Origin: Flavonifractor sp. An100
GTDB lineage: Bacteria; Bacillota; Clostridia; Oscillospirales; Oscillospiraceae
Direction: 5' to 3'
Length of the DNA stretch: 64,000 nucleotides
Assembly: GCF_002161175.1 (NCBI RefSeq)
Contig: NZ_NFMA01000008.1
Span: 1-64,000 of the forward strand
Part shown: one piece after another, positions 45,666 through 54,030 of the stretch
Layout of the letters: the number at the start of each line of letters is the position of its first letter
How positions within the stretch are numbered: the first letter of the stretch is position 1
Notes under the pieces: model-generated
What the model was told of the DNA's origin: nothing
What the model saw: the letters and a program-made list of their open reading frames with translations, nothing else
Databases searched by the model: none
Translations under genes and position numbers: made by a program

Positions 45666-46810
45666 AGCGTGTTGCGTCCAACGTGGACATCGTGACCGCC
45701 GCCCGCCAGCGCATCAAAAACGTGTTCTCCAACGGCGTCCCGGTCTATATGTCGTTCTCGGGCGGAAAGGACAGCCTGTGCCTGGCCGACCTCACCTTGA
45801 AGCTGATCCAGGCCGGGGAGATCGACCCGGCCCAGCTGACTGTCCTCTTTATCGACGAGGAGGCCATCTTCGACTGCATCGAGGAAACAACCAAGGCCTG
45901 GCGCAAGAAGTTCCTGCTGGCCGGCGCCAAGTTCCAGTGGTGGTGCATCGAGGTCAAGCATTTCAACTGCCTCAACGAGCTCTCCAGCGACGAGACATTC
46001 GTCTGCTGGGACCGCCGCAAGCGGGATGTCTGGGTACGGCAGCCGCCGCCCTTTGCCATCCGCAACCACCCGCTGCTCAAGTCCAGGGTGGACAACTATC
46101 AATCCTTCCTGCCCCGCGTCACCCGGGACGGCATTATGATGACCGGCGTCCGGGCGGCCGAATCCGTCCAGCGCCTCCAGTACATGGCGGCTCTGGGCGT
46201 GGGCGGCAAGGGGATCACCAACACCAACACCATCTACCCGATCTACGACTGGAAGACCACCGACGTGTGGCTCTACCTTCGCAACGAGCGGGTGGAGATC
46301 CCCAAGGTCTATCTGCAGATGTACCAGGTCGGGGTCAATCGCAACCAGCTGCGGGTTTCGCAATTCTTCTCCGTCGATACTGTCCCCGTCCTGGTACATC
46401 TTGCGGAGTATGATCCTGCTCTGATGGAGCGCGTGCTCCGCCGTGAGCCCAACGCCTACCTTGCCATGCTCTACTGGGACAGTGAAATGTTCCACCGCAC
46501 GACGCGGAAGCGCCGGGAGCTGGAGGGCAAGGACACGAAGGACTACCGCGCGCTCCTGAAAGAGATGCTGTTCGAGCGCCCCGCCGATTTTTTCAACACT
46601 CCGCACAAGCGCGAGGTCGCCAAGCAGTACCGCAAGCTCTTTATCCGCATGGACGGCATGGCCCGCCCCCGGGACTACCGGAAGATGTACGAGGGGCTGG
46701 TGGCCGGCGACCCCAAGCTCCGCACCCTGCGGGCGATCTACCAGGATATTTCCTGCGCCTATGCAGCCTACGCCAAGTCCTTCCGGAAGGGAGGTGAAGC
46801 GAATGGCTGA
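45656..46810 (+). CDS. IbrA-like PAPS-reductase-family protein (DUF3440 type)
   Basis: A 384-residue protein with PP-loop SGGKDS at 35-40 (VPVYMSFSGGKDSLCLADLT), a WDRRKRDVWVRQPPPFAIRN segment, GIMMTGVRAAESVQRLQYMA (GxRxxES), YPIYDWKTTDVWLYL, and the C-terminal extension seen in IbrA/DUF3440 proteins. E. coli IbrA is a phage-borne protein that acts with IbrB in regulating immunoglobulin-binding proteins; the biochemistry is unresolved. This copy differs strongly from the first PAPS-like protein, so the two are not recent duplicates. Confidence 0.85.
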   Translation: MAVKRVASNVDIVTAARQRIKNVFSNGVPVYMSFSGGKDSLCLADLTLKLIQAGEIDPAQLTVLFIDEEAIFDCIEETTKAWRKKFLLAGAKFQWWCIEVKHFNCLNELSSDETFVCWDRRKRDVWVRQPPPFAIRNHPLLKSRVDNYQSFLPRVTRDGIMMTGVRAAESVQRLQYMAALGVGGKGITNTNTIYPIYDWKTTDVWLYLRNERVEIPKVYLQMYQVGVNRNQLRVSQFFSVDTVPVLVHLAEYDPALMERVLRREPNAYLAMLYWDSEMFHRTTRKRRELEGKDTKDYRALLKEMLFERPADFFNTPHKREVAKQYRKLFIRMDGMARPRDYRKMYEGLVAGDPKLRTLRAIYQDISCAYAAYAKSFRKGGEANG

Positions 46811-47327
46811 TGTGGACCTGTTCGCCCCTCTGTCCTCCCTGCAGTGGATGGACCGCGACCAGCTCAAGCCCAATGACTACAACCCCAACAAGGTCAACCG
46901 GGAGAACTTGAAGCTGCTGGTGCAGTCCATCCTCACCAACGGCTGGACGCTGCCCATCGTGGTGCGCCCTGACTACACCATCATCGACGGCTTCCACCGC
47001 TGGACGGTGGCTGGAGAGGAGCCCCTGCACACGAAGCTGGGCGGCAAGGTGCCCGTGGTGATCGTGCGGCACGACGACCAGACCGAGGACATCTACGGCA
47101 CCGTCACCCACAACCGCGCCCGTGGTACACACCTGCTGGAGCCTATGAAGGCCATCGTCAAGCGCCTGCTGGCCGACGGGAAAAGCGTGCAGGAAATCGG
47201 GAAGCAGCTGGGCATGAGGCCCGAGGAAGTATTCCGCCTGTCTGATTTCTCGCGCGATGACTTCCTCTCGATGATGACGAAAGGCGTACATGGGTACAGC
47301 AAAGCAGAGCTGCTGACCAAGTACTGA
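46803..47327 (+). CDS. IbrB-like ParB-domain protein (second pair)
   Basis: A 174-residue protein with a ParB-type domain (RDQLKPNDYNPNKVNRENLK, LPIVVRPDYTIIDGFHRWTV; box DGFHRW at 62-67) and a C-terminal HTH-like part (VQEIGKQLGMRPEEVFRLSD). It pairs with the IbrA-like gene, overlapping it by 8 bp, as IbrB does with IbrA. The start at 46803 uses the GGGAGGTGAA box in the 3' end of the previous gene. It is the last gene of the cassette. Confidence 0.85.
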   Translation: MADVDLFAPLSSLQWMDRDQLKPNDYNPNKVNRENLKLLVQSILTNGWTLPIVVRPDYTIIDGFHRWTVAGEEPLHTKLGGKVPVVIVRHDDQTEDIYGTVTHNRARGTHLLEPMKAIVKRLLADGKSVQEIGKQLGMRPEEVFRLSDFSRDDFLSMMTKGVHGYSKAELLTKY

Positions 47328-47353
47328 GGCATACCCCATGCCCCCATACACCA

Positions 47354-47425
47354 GGCATAGCCCAGGACAGGGCCATACAAGGCGTGAGAGCCGCGTATGT
47401 GTTCTGTCCTGGGCGTTCTCATGCC
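47354..47425. ncRNA. Structured leader/intergenic element before the terminase genes
   Basis: The 393-bp gap 47328-47720 has no convincing gene. It contains a perfect 10-bp stem CCCAGGACAG (47361-47370) / CTGTCCTGGG (47404-47413) inside an outer GGCAT / ATGCC pair (47354-47358, 47421-47425), with a 33-nt apical region. The rest of the gap holds an AT-rich stretch (47540-47610) and small hairpins, plus the AAAGGAG box of the terminase small subunit. It could be a cos/pac region, a leader RNA or an attenuator. Confidence 0.4.
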
Positions 47426-47720
47426 GAGGCGTGAAGGGGTGTTGCAAGCCCTGGAAACGGGCATTGAGGGCGACGGCGAAAAGCGCGGCAAGGTACTGTG
47501 ACGGCCCCTACCCAAAGGGTGCGGGCTCGTCGACCCCAAAAAACGATTAGTTAGTGCGCGAGAAAAGGGCAACTTTAATTGAAATCTTGTATGAAATTAT
47601 CGACTTCTTGACCTTCCGCCGGGCGTGGGACGCCCGCCTCCTATCACATAGCCTGGCCCCGGAGCGGAAACGCCCCGGGCGTTGGGCGGAGGGCCAAGAC
47701 ACAGGAAAGGAGCGCGGCCT

Positions 47721-48356
47721 ATGGCGGCAAAGAAGCAGGATGTGGTCGTAGAGGACGGAGCCGTGTATGTGCTGCGCGCCGGGACGCCCGTCTACGTCAA
47801 GACTGCCGACATCTGCTCGATGACCGGGAAGAGTAACCAGTGGATCGGACAGCTGGTAGCCCAGGGGACGCTGCACAAGCGCAGCACCCCGCACGGGAGC
47901 CTGTTCGACATCACCGAGGCTGTGCGCGCCTACTGCTCCATGCTGGAGGCCCGCGCGGGACCGGCCAAGACCGAGGAGGAGATCAAGCAGGAAATCAAGC
48001 AGGAAAAGGCGAAGGCGGCCGCCGACGTGACAATGAAGATTGCCAAGGCCAACATCGCCAAGGCCGAGGCCGACGAGCTCCAGGGCAAAATGCACCGGAG
48101 CGAGGACGTGGCCGCGATGACTACCGACTTGATCTACGCCATTCGCGGGGCGATGATGGCCCTGCCCGGCCGCCTGGCCGTGGACGTGGCCTCGGCGAAC
48201 TCCCCGGCGGAGGCCGCCGAGATCATCCGCCGCGAGGTCAACAAGGCCATGCGGGAGCTCTCCAACTACCGCTATGACCCAAAGAAATACGAGGAGCGCG
48301 TCCGGGAGCGGAGGGCCTGGGAAGCCGACAGCGGGCGTGATGCCGATGACGGATAA
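47721..48356 (+). CDS. Terminase small subunit (Nu1-like)
   Basis: A 211-residue protein with an N-terminal winged-helix/excisionase-like DNA-binding part (VYVKTADICSMTGKSNQWIG, QLVAQGTLHKRSTPHGSLFD), a charged central coiled coil (EEIKQEIKQEKAKAAADVTM) and a C-terminal region for binding the large subunit. This is the layout of lambda Nu1. It would recognise the packaging start site, possibly in the gap just upstream. AAAGGAGCG precedes the ATG. Confidence 0.85.
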   Translation: MAAKKQDVVVEDGAVYVLRAGTPVYVKTADICSMTGKSNQWIGQLVAQGTLHKRSTPHGSLFDITEAVRAYCSMLEARAGPAKTEEEIKQEIKQEKAKAAADVTMKIAKANIAKAEADELQGKMHRSEDVAAMTTDLIYAIRGAMMALPGRLAVDVASANSPAEAAEIIRREVNKAMRELSNYRYDPKKYEERVRERRAWEADSGRDADDG

Positions 48357-50319
48357 GGAAACGCGCCGGCTCATTGAGGAGAAAGAGGCCCGCGAGCGGG
48401 TAAAGAGGCTGAACGCCGTCATCACGAAGGTCTTGGCCGGCATGAAACCGCCGGACGACCTGACCGTGACGGAATGGGCGGAGAAAAACCGCCGCCTGTC
48501 CACCGAGGCCAGCGCCGAGCCCGGCCCCTGGCGCACCGACCGCACCCCTTACCTCCGGGAGCCGATGGACGCTTTTACCGACCCCCGGGTGCACCGCATC
48601 GTCATGGTGGCGGCGTCCCAGGTGGGAAAGTCGGAGTTCCTCAACAACACCATCGGCTATATCATCGACGAAGACCCCGGCTCCATCCTGTTCGTCCATC
48701 CCACGACCATTGACGCCAAGGAGTACTCCAAGCTCCGCATCGCTCCGATGATCCGGGACTGCCCCACCCTCAAAAAGAAGGTGGCAGACCCCAAAAGCCG
48801 CGACAGCGGAAACACCATCCTGCAAAAGACATACCCCGGCGGCATACTGACGATGTGCGGCTCCACCGAGGCCCACGCCCTGGCGTCCAAGCCCATCCGC
48901 TACATCATGGGGGACGAGCGCGACCGCTGGGCGACCTCCGCCGGCAACGAGGGCGACCCCTGGGAACTGGCCCAGGCCCGACAGACCACGTTCTATAACG
49001 CCAAGGCGCTGGAGGTCAGCACCCCCACCGTCAAGAACGCCAGCGCAATCGAGGCGTCCTACGCCGAGGGAACGATGGAGCGGTGGAAAAGCAAATGCCC
49101 CCACTGCGGCGAGTACCACGAGATCAACTTCGAGGACATCCGCTATGAGCACGAGGAGAGCGTGGTGGCTGGCCGCAAGACCTTCAAGGTGCTGCGCGTC
49201 TGGTACGTCTGTCCTGGCTGCGGGTGCATCTCCGACGAGATGACCATGAAGCACCAGCCTGCGCGCTGGGAGGCTGACAACCCCGACGCATACGCCCAGG
49301 GCGTCCGCTCTTTCTGGCTGAACGCATTTGTCAGCCAGTGGGCTTCATGGAGCTCCATCGTGCTCAAGTACCTCAAGGCTATCGGCAACACCCGGAAGCT
49401 CCAGGTGGTCTACAACACCTGCTTCGGCCTGCTGTGGGAAGACCGCGGCGACCTGGAGGACGAGGACAGCCTCATGGCCCGCCGGGAGGATTACGGCACC
49501 CGGCCGGACGGCTCCCCCGTGGAGCTGCCGGAGGGGGTGCTGGTGCTCACCGCCGGCGTGGACACCCAGGATGACCGCATGGAGTACGAGGTCGTCGGGC
49601 ACGGCCACTTTGGGGAAACCTGGGGTATTGAAAAGGGCATCGTCATGGGCAGGCCGGATGACCCGGACACCTGGGCCAAGCTGGACGAGATGGTGTTCAA
49701 CCGGGTATTCCGCTTTGAGGACGGCCTGGGGCTCCGAAGCTCTATGACCTTCGTGGACGAAGGCGGCCACTTCACCCAGGACGTCCGCCTCCAATGTCGG
49801 GCGCGCATCTCCCGCAAGGTGTTCTGCATCAAGGGTATGCCAGGAGCGGATAGGCCCTACACCTCTCCGCCGAAGAAGATGAAGATCGTGGTCAATCAGG
49901 TCGCCATCGGCACCTGCTGGCAGTACCAGATCGGTGTCGACTCCGGCAAGCAGATCATCATGGACAACCTCAAGGTGCAGAAGCCAGGCTCGAAGTACTG
50001 CCACTTCCCGAGGCGGGACGACTATGGCCCCGGCTACTTTACCGGCCTGCTCTCCGAGCATCTGGTATATGACCCGACCAAGAAGCAGCCCTGGGTGTGG
50101 GATAAGATACCCGGCCACGAGCGCAACGAGGCCCTGGACTGCCGCAACTACGCTCTGGCGGCCTTCAAATGCACGCCAGCCAACCTTGACGAGATAGACA
50201 GGCGGCTAAAGGCAGCCCGGGGGAAAGCTCCCTCTACGGGCGTTGCAACGGTCCCGCCGCCCCCAAAAAAGCAGACCAAGCGCGGCTCCGCGCTGAAAAA
50301 ATACTACGACGAATGGTAG
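48340..50319 (+). CDS. Terminase large subunit (lambda GpA family)
   Basis: A ~659-residue packaging motor. The ATPase domain has a Walker A-like VAASQVGKSEFLNN and downstream YIMGDERDRW; a zinc-finger insert follows (CPHCGEYHEI ... CPGCGCIS). The nuclease domain shows VLTAGVDTQDDRMEYEVVG with catalytic Asp, and the C-terminus is basic. It cuts concatemers and drives DNA into the prohead. The gene overlaps that of the small subunit by 17 bp. Confidence 0.95.
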   Translation: MPMTDKETRRLIEEKEARERVKRLNAVITKVLAGMKPPDDLTVTEWAEKNRRLSTEASAEPGPWRTDRTPYLREPMDAFTDPRVHRIVMVAASQVGKSEFLNNTIGYIIDEDPGSILFVHPTTIDAKEYSKLRIAPMIRDCPTLKKKVADPKSRDSGNTILQKTYPGGILTMCGSTEAHALASKPIRYIMGDERDRWATSAGNEGDPWELAQARQTTFYNAKALEVSTPTVKNASAIEASYAEGTMERWKSKCPHCGEYHEINFEDIRYEHEESVVAGRKTFKVLRVWYVCPGCGCISDEMTMKHQPARWEADNPDAYAQGVRSFWLNAFVSQWASWSSIVLKYLKAIGNTRKLQVVYNTCFGLLWEDRGDLEDEDSLMARREDYGTRPDGSPVELPEGVLVLTAGVDTQDDRMEYEVVGHGHFGETWGIEKGIVMGRPDDPDTWAKLDEMVFNRVFRFEDGLGLRSSMTFVDEGGHFTQDVRLQCRARISRKVFCIKGMPGADRPYTSPPKKMKIVVNQVAIGTCWQYQIGVDSGKQIIMDNLKVQKPGSKYCHFPRRDDYGPGYFTGLLSEHLVYDPTKKQPWVWDKIPGHERNEALDCRNYALAAFKCTPANLDEIDRRLKAARGKAPSTGVATVPPPPKKQTKRGSALKKYYDEW

Positions 50320-50329
50320 GTGATGCCCA

Positions 50330-50587
50330 ATGGCAGACATGACCGATGTGAAAATCCGGCTGAACTTCTGGCGCTCCGCCTATGAGAAGCTGACCGCGGC
50401 TTACACCGCCCTGGTGGACGGCCGCGTCAAGAGCTATACCATCGACGACCGGCAGCTCACCCGCTTCGACCTCGGTACCCTCAAGGACGAAATCGAGGAG
50501 GCCGAGCAGAAGATCGACGAGCTGACCGCCCTGCTGAACGGCAGGCGGCCCCGCAAGGCCTTCGGCGTCATCCCCCGCGACTGGTGA
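50330..50587 (+). CDS. gpW-like head-tail joining protein
   Basis: An 85-residue protein with the gpW-type pattern (EKLTAAYTALVDGRVKSYTI, DDRQLTRFDLGTLKDEIEEA ... RRPRKAFGVIPRDW): a helix, a beta hairpin, a helix and an RRG-like basic tail. Its position between GpA and portal genes is that of lambda W, which completes the head before tail attachment. Confidence 0.75.
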   Translation: MADMTDVKIRLNFWRSAYEKLTAAYTALVDGRVKSYTIDDRQLTRFDLGTLKDEIEEAEQKIDELTALLNGRRPRKAFGVIPRDW

Positions 50588-50701
50588 CCTTTTTCGTGAG
50601 GTCACGAAAATGATATGGGTACAAGCCCGAGAGGGCTTTACCACGGGCAGCCCGGCGGAGTTTGTCAGCTCCTTTCGCCGCCGGGCGGCCCGTTTTTTTA
50701 T
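50584..50701 (+). terminator. Hairpin cluster with terminator between gpW and portal genes
   Basis: Three structures lie in 117 bp. TTTTCGTGA-GG-TCACGAAAA (50591-50610) competes with GTGACC/GGTCAC (50584-50589, 50600-50605). AAGCCC-GAGA-GGGCTT is at 50623-50638. GCCCGGCGG / CCGCCGGGC (about 50656-50692) is then followed by GGCCCGTTTTTTT. The last is a good intrinsic terminator within a structural operon, so partial attenuation or antitermination is likely. Confidence 0.6.
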
Positions 50702-50715
50702 GCAACACATAGGAG

Positions 50716-52359
50716 GTGGGCGACATATACCGCGATAAGAAAACCGGGCTGTTCCTGCCCGACACAGCGCGCCCCCAGGCCAAGGGGTACAGCGAGGCCG
50801 GCGCCAGTATGACCAGGCGGGCGCTCAAAGGCTTTACCCCGCGCAGCGGCTCCCCCAGGGAGGACATCGACTGGAACAACTTTACCCTCCGCCAGAGGGG
50901 ACGGATGCTGTATATGTCCTCCCCGGTGGCGACATCGGCTATCAACACCAATCGGACGAAGGTGGTCGGCGTCGGCCTGACCCTCAAGAGCTCCGTGGAC
51001 CGGGAGGTGCTGGGCATATCCCCGGAGGCGGCCAAAGAGTGGCAGCGGCGCACCGAAGCGGAGTTTTCCCTGTGGGCCAAGAACAAGGCCAACTGCGACG
51101 CTACCGGCATGAACAACTTCTACGGAATGCAGCAGCTGGCGCTTGTGGCGTGGCTCCAGAGTGGAGATGTTTTCCCCGTGTTCAAGCGGAGAAATCCCAC
51201 GCCGGTAAATCCGTACTCTCTGCGCATCCACCTTGTGGAAGCCGATCGGGTACGCACCCCTGCCGAGTATGGAGGCGGTACAGCCGTCGCCCACATCACC
51301 GACGGCAAGAACCCCTCCAACGGCAACCGCATCTTTGATGGCGTGGAGGTGGACAACGACGGCATGGTCGTCGCCTACTACGTCCACAACACTTACCCCT
51401 GGCAGACCACGACGGAGCCGACCAAATGGACGCGGGTGGAGGCCTATGGCCCCAGGACGGGCTTGCCGAACATCCTCCACATCATGGGGAGCGAGCGGCC
51501 GGATCAGTACCGGGGCGTGACCTATTTGGCTCCGGTGATTGAGCAGCTGCTGCAACTACGCCGGTACACAGAGAGCACGCTTATGGCCGCTCTTGTCCAG
51601 TCATTCTTCACGGCCTGGATCATCACCAAGACCAGCCAGACCGAGATTCCCATCAACGAGGTCGGCGCCGGTGACATCGCTGGTGTCCCCGCAGCAAATC
51701 CCGTGGAAAACAACCTGTCCGAGAGCGACAGCGAGTATGAGATGGGCCCCGGCACGGTTTCCCACTTGGCGGAGAATGAGGACATCAAGTTTGGTAATCC
51801 CAGCATTCCGACCACGGGATTTGATGCTTTCGTTAAGACCTTCTGCCAGCAGACTGGCGCGGCCCTGGGCGAGCCCTACGAGGTGCTGATGAAGACCTTT
51901 AACTCCAGCTATTCGGCCTCCCGCGCCGCCCTCCTGGAGGCATGGGAAGAGTTCAAGATGCGCCGGAGCTGGTTTGTGGCCGACTTCTGCCAGCCGGCCT
52001 ATGAGGTATGGCTTTCGGAGGCGGTGGCCCGCGGCCGCATCAAGGCCCCGGGCTTCTTTGAAGATCCTCTGGTTCGGGCCGCTTGGTGCGGTGCGCGCTG
52101 GATCGGCCCCGTCCAGGGGCAGCTCGACCCGCTGAAAGAGGCCAACGCCGCCGTTGTCCTGGTCGACCACGGATTCAAGACCCACGAGCAGGTCACGCGC
52201 GAGCTGGGCGGTGGCGACTGGGAGGCCAACGTGGAGCAGCTGAAAGCAGAAAACGCGAAGCTCGCGGAGGCGGGCGGCGCGCGGATTACCAACCTGCCAA
52301 GCTCCGGCGCCGATGATGGCGACGGCGGCGATGGCAAAGGAACAGGAGGAAACGCATGA
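50716..52359 (+). CDS. Phage portal protein (lambda family)
   Basis: A ~547-residue lambda-type portal. Landmarks include VATSAINTNRTKVVGVGLTL, LHVEAD-like IHLVEADRVRTPAEYGGG, HIMGSERPDQYRGVTYLAPV, EQLLQLRRYTESTLMAALVQ and FNSSYSASRAALLEAWEEFK. It forms the dodecameric DNA entry channel. The start is uncertain: GTG 50716 lies within the AGGAGGTG box itself. The next in-frame options are an ATA at 50725, at ideal spacing, and ATG at 50812. The 3' end overlaps the protease gene by 4 bp. Confidence 0.9.
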   Translation: MGDIYRDKKTGLFLPDTARPQAKGYSEAGASMTRRALKGFTPRSGSPREDIDWNNFTLRQRGRMLYMSSPVATSAINTNRTKVVGVGLTLKSSVDREVLGISPEAAKEWQRRTEAEFSLWAKNKANCDATGMNNFYGMQQLALVAWLQSGDVFPVFKRRNPTPVNPYSLRIHLVEADRVRTPAEYGGGTAVAHITDGKNPSNGNRIFDGVEVDNDGMVVAYYVHNTYPWQTTTEPTKWTRVEAYGPRTGLPNILHIMGSERPDQYRGVTYLAPVIEQLLQLRRYTESTLMAALVQSFFTAWIITKTSQTEIPINEVGAGDIAGVPAANPVENNLSESDSEYEMGPGTVSHLAENEDIKFGNPSIPTTGFDAFVKTFCQQTGAALGEPYEVLMKTFNSSYSASRAALLEAWEEFKMRRSWFVADFCQPAYEVWLSEAVARGRIKAPGFFEDPLVRAAWCGARWIGPVQGQLDPLKEANAAVVLVDHGFKTHEQVTRELGGGDWEANVEQLKAENAKLAEAGGARITNLPSSGADDGDGGDGKGTGGNA

Positions 52360-53612
52360 GCAAAACAGTGCCTACCACGCAGCCCGTCGTGAACATCAAG
52401 CGGGCCGCCTATGCGATGGCTACCGCCGACGGCCAGAGCGCAGAGATTACCATGTACGGCGACATCTACGAGCAACAGCCCACGGACTGGTGGGGCGATC
52501 CCGTAGAGGGGCAGTTTATTACCCTAACCGAGTTCCTTGAGGACCTGGGGCAGATTGCCGCTTGCAAGGACATCACCATCCGCATGAACAGCTACGGCGG
52601 CGATGCTGGCGTGTCCAACACCATCCACAACCGGCTCCGGGAGCTGGCGCGGGGCGGAGCGAAGCTCACCTGCGTCGTGGACGGTGTGGCTATGTCCGGC
52701 GGCTCCCTTATCATGTGCGCCTGCGACACGGTGAAGGTCAACCCCTCCAGCCTGATTATGATTCACAAGTGCTGGGGCTTCTTCTGGGGCGGTTACAACG
52801 CCGACGAACTGCGTGAGGCAGCTGGACAGTATGACGCCTGGGACAAGGCCCAAGTCGCCATCTACAAGCGGAAGACAGGCCTGACCGAAACCGTCCTGTC
52901 CCACATGATGTCCGACACGACCTACATGACGGGGCGCGAGGCGGTGGAAAAGGGCTTTGCCGACGAGCTGATCGAGGACGCGGAGCCCCTGGACGTCGCC
53001 GCCAGTGCAGACGGCCGGCGTCTGTTCGTCCGAGGTCGCACCATCCACCTCACGGCTGGGATGTTCGCCCCGGACAATATCCCTACGGTCGATCCCGAGG
53101 CCTCGGCCCCGGCTGAGACACATACAAGTCCGCCGGCAAAGACCGGCAGAAAAGGAGGAAGTACACCTATGGCAAGTACTGTTGAGGAGCTCCGGGCGGA
53201 GTACCCGGAGCTGACCGCGCAGCTGGAGGCCGAGGCAAGAGCTGCCGCCACCCCTGCCCCCAGCGCAGCGGCCGAGGGTGACGGCGGGGCCGACCCCGCC
53301 CAGGTCGAGCGTCAGAGAATCCAGGACATCGACGCCCTGGCATCTCTCTATGACGCCGAGAGCATCCGGGAGGCCAAGTACGGGGATCACCCCTGCACCG
53401 CACAGGAGCTGGCCTACCGCATGGCTCAGAAAGCCGCCCAGACCGGCAAGAGCTACATGACGGCCCTGGAGGCTGACACCGGCGCGTCCGGCGCGCAGCA
53501 GGTCGGAGCCGCCAACAACGAGGGCGCGCCCGCCGGTGAGCTCACCCCGGAGCAGCGCATGGCGAAGGGTCGCGCCGATGCGAAGGCCCTGAACAAGAAG
53601 GAGGATAAGTAA
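52356..53612 (+). CDS. ClpP-like head maturation protease with C-terminal scaffold region
   Basis: A 418-residue protein. The ClpP-fold protease covers ~20-230: nucleophile Ser114 in VDGVAMSGGSLIMCA, His137 in LIMIHKCWGFFWGG, and MTGREAVEKGFADEL near the end. The C-terminal ~150 residues are helical and acidic (VEELRAEYPELTAQLEAEAR) and match a scaffold. The gene thus parallels lambda C with its internal Nu3 scaffold. Confidence 0.9.
   Translation: MSKTVPTTQPVVNIKRAAYAMATADGQSAEITMYGDIYEQQPTDWWGDPVEGQFITLTEFLEDLGQIAACKDITIRMNSYGGDAGVSNTIHNRLRELARGGAKLTCVVDGVAMSGGSLIMCACDTVKVNPSSLIMIHKCWGFFWGGYNADELREAAGQYDAWDKAQVAIYKRKTGLTETVLSHMMSDTTYMTGREAVEKGFADELIEDAEPLDVAASADGRRLFVRGRTIHLTAGMFAPDNIPTVDPEASAPAETHTSPPAKTGRKGGSTPMASTVEELRAEYPELTAQLEAEARAAATPAPSAAAEGDGGADPAQVERQRIQDIDALASLYDAESIREAKYGDHPCTAQELAYRMAQKAAQTGKSYMTALEADTGASGAQQVGAANNEGAPAGELTPEQRMAKGRADAKALNKKEDK
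53169..53612 (+). CDS. Internal-start scaffolding protein (Nu3-like), nested in the protease gene
   Basis: An in-frame ATG at 53169 (codon 272 of the protease) is preceded by AAAAGGAGGAAGTACACCT, a ribosome-binding site stronger than that of most genes here. The product would be 147 residues: MASTVEELRAEYPELTAQLE ... ALNKKEDK. It is helical and acidic, as scaffolds are. Lambda Nu3 is made in exactly this way from the 3' part of gene C. Confidence 0.75.
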   Translation: MASTVEELRAEYPELTAQLEAEARAAATPAPSAAAEGDGGADPAQVERQRIQDIDALASLYDAESIREAKYGDHPCTAQELAYRMAQKAAQTGKSYMTALEADTGASGAQQVGAANNEGAPAGELTPEQRMAKGRADAKALNKKEDK

Positions 53613-53613
53613 C

Positions 53614-54015
53614 ATGGCGAAGCATCTCAACGACAAGGTCGGCTCTATGGAGTACGACAAGCTGATCGCCGGTATCACCCCGCCTGTGAAGGTGGCCTCC
53701 GGCATCATCACCAAGCTGTCCGCAGCCGCCACCTATCCGCGGGGCACCGTCCTGTGCCGCAGCTCCGGCACCGGCGGCGACGGCAAGCTGAAAATCCTCG
53801 GCACCACCGCCAGCTCCAACGAAACCCTTACCCCCGACTGCATTCTCTGCGATGATGAGGACATCGGCACCGACGCTGATGCCAACGTCGCCGTCTATGT
53901 GATGGGCTGCTTCAACGAAGACGCCCTGACTGTGGGCGAGGAGTACACCATCACCCAGGCCGACAAGGACGCCCTGCGTGAGCGCGGCATCTATCTGGCC
54001 CAGGTCCTGGACTAA
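53614..54015 (+). CDS. Head decoration protein (lambda gpD-like)
   Basis: A 133-residue protein (DKLIAGITPPVKVASGIITK, AATYPRGTVLCRSSGTGGDG, CILCDDEDIGTDADANVAVY) with the gpD-type beta-tulip signature around a cleaved flexible N-terminus. It stabilises the expanded capsid. It lies between protease/scaffold and capsid genes as in lambda. Confidence 0.85.
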   Translation: MAKHLNDKVGSMEYDKLIAGITPPVKVASGIITKLSAAATYPRGTVLCRSSGTGGDGKLKILGTTASSNETLTPDCILCDDEDIGTDADANVAVYVMGCFNEDALTVGEEYTITQADKDALRERGIYLAQVLD

Positions 54016-54030
54016 AAGGAGGACAAGAAT

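Noticed and set aside
47554-47751. 65-codon frame upstream of the terminase small subunit
   Set aside because: It overlaps the terminase start in another frame and has no good ribosome-binding site. The region looks like non-coding, AT-rich leader.
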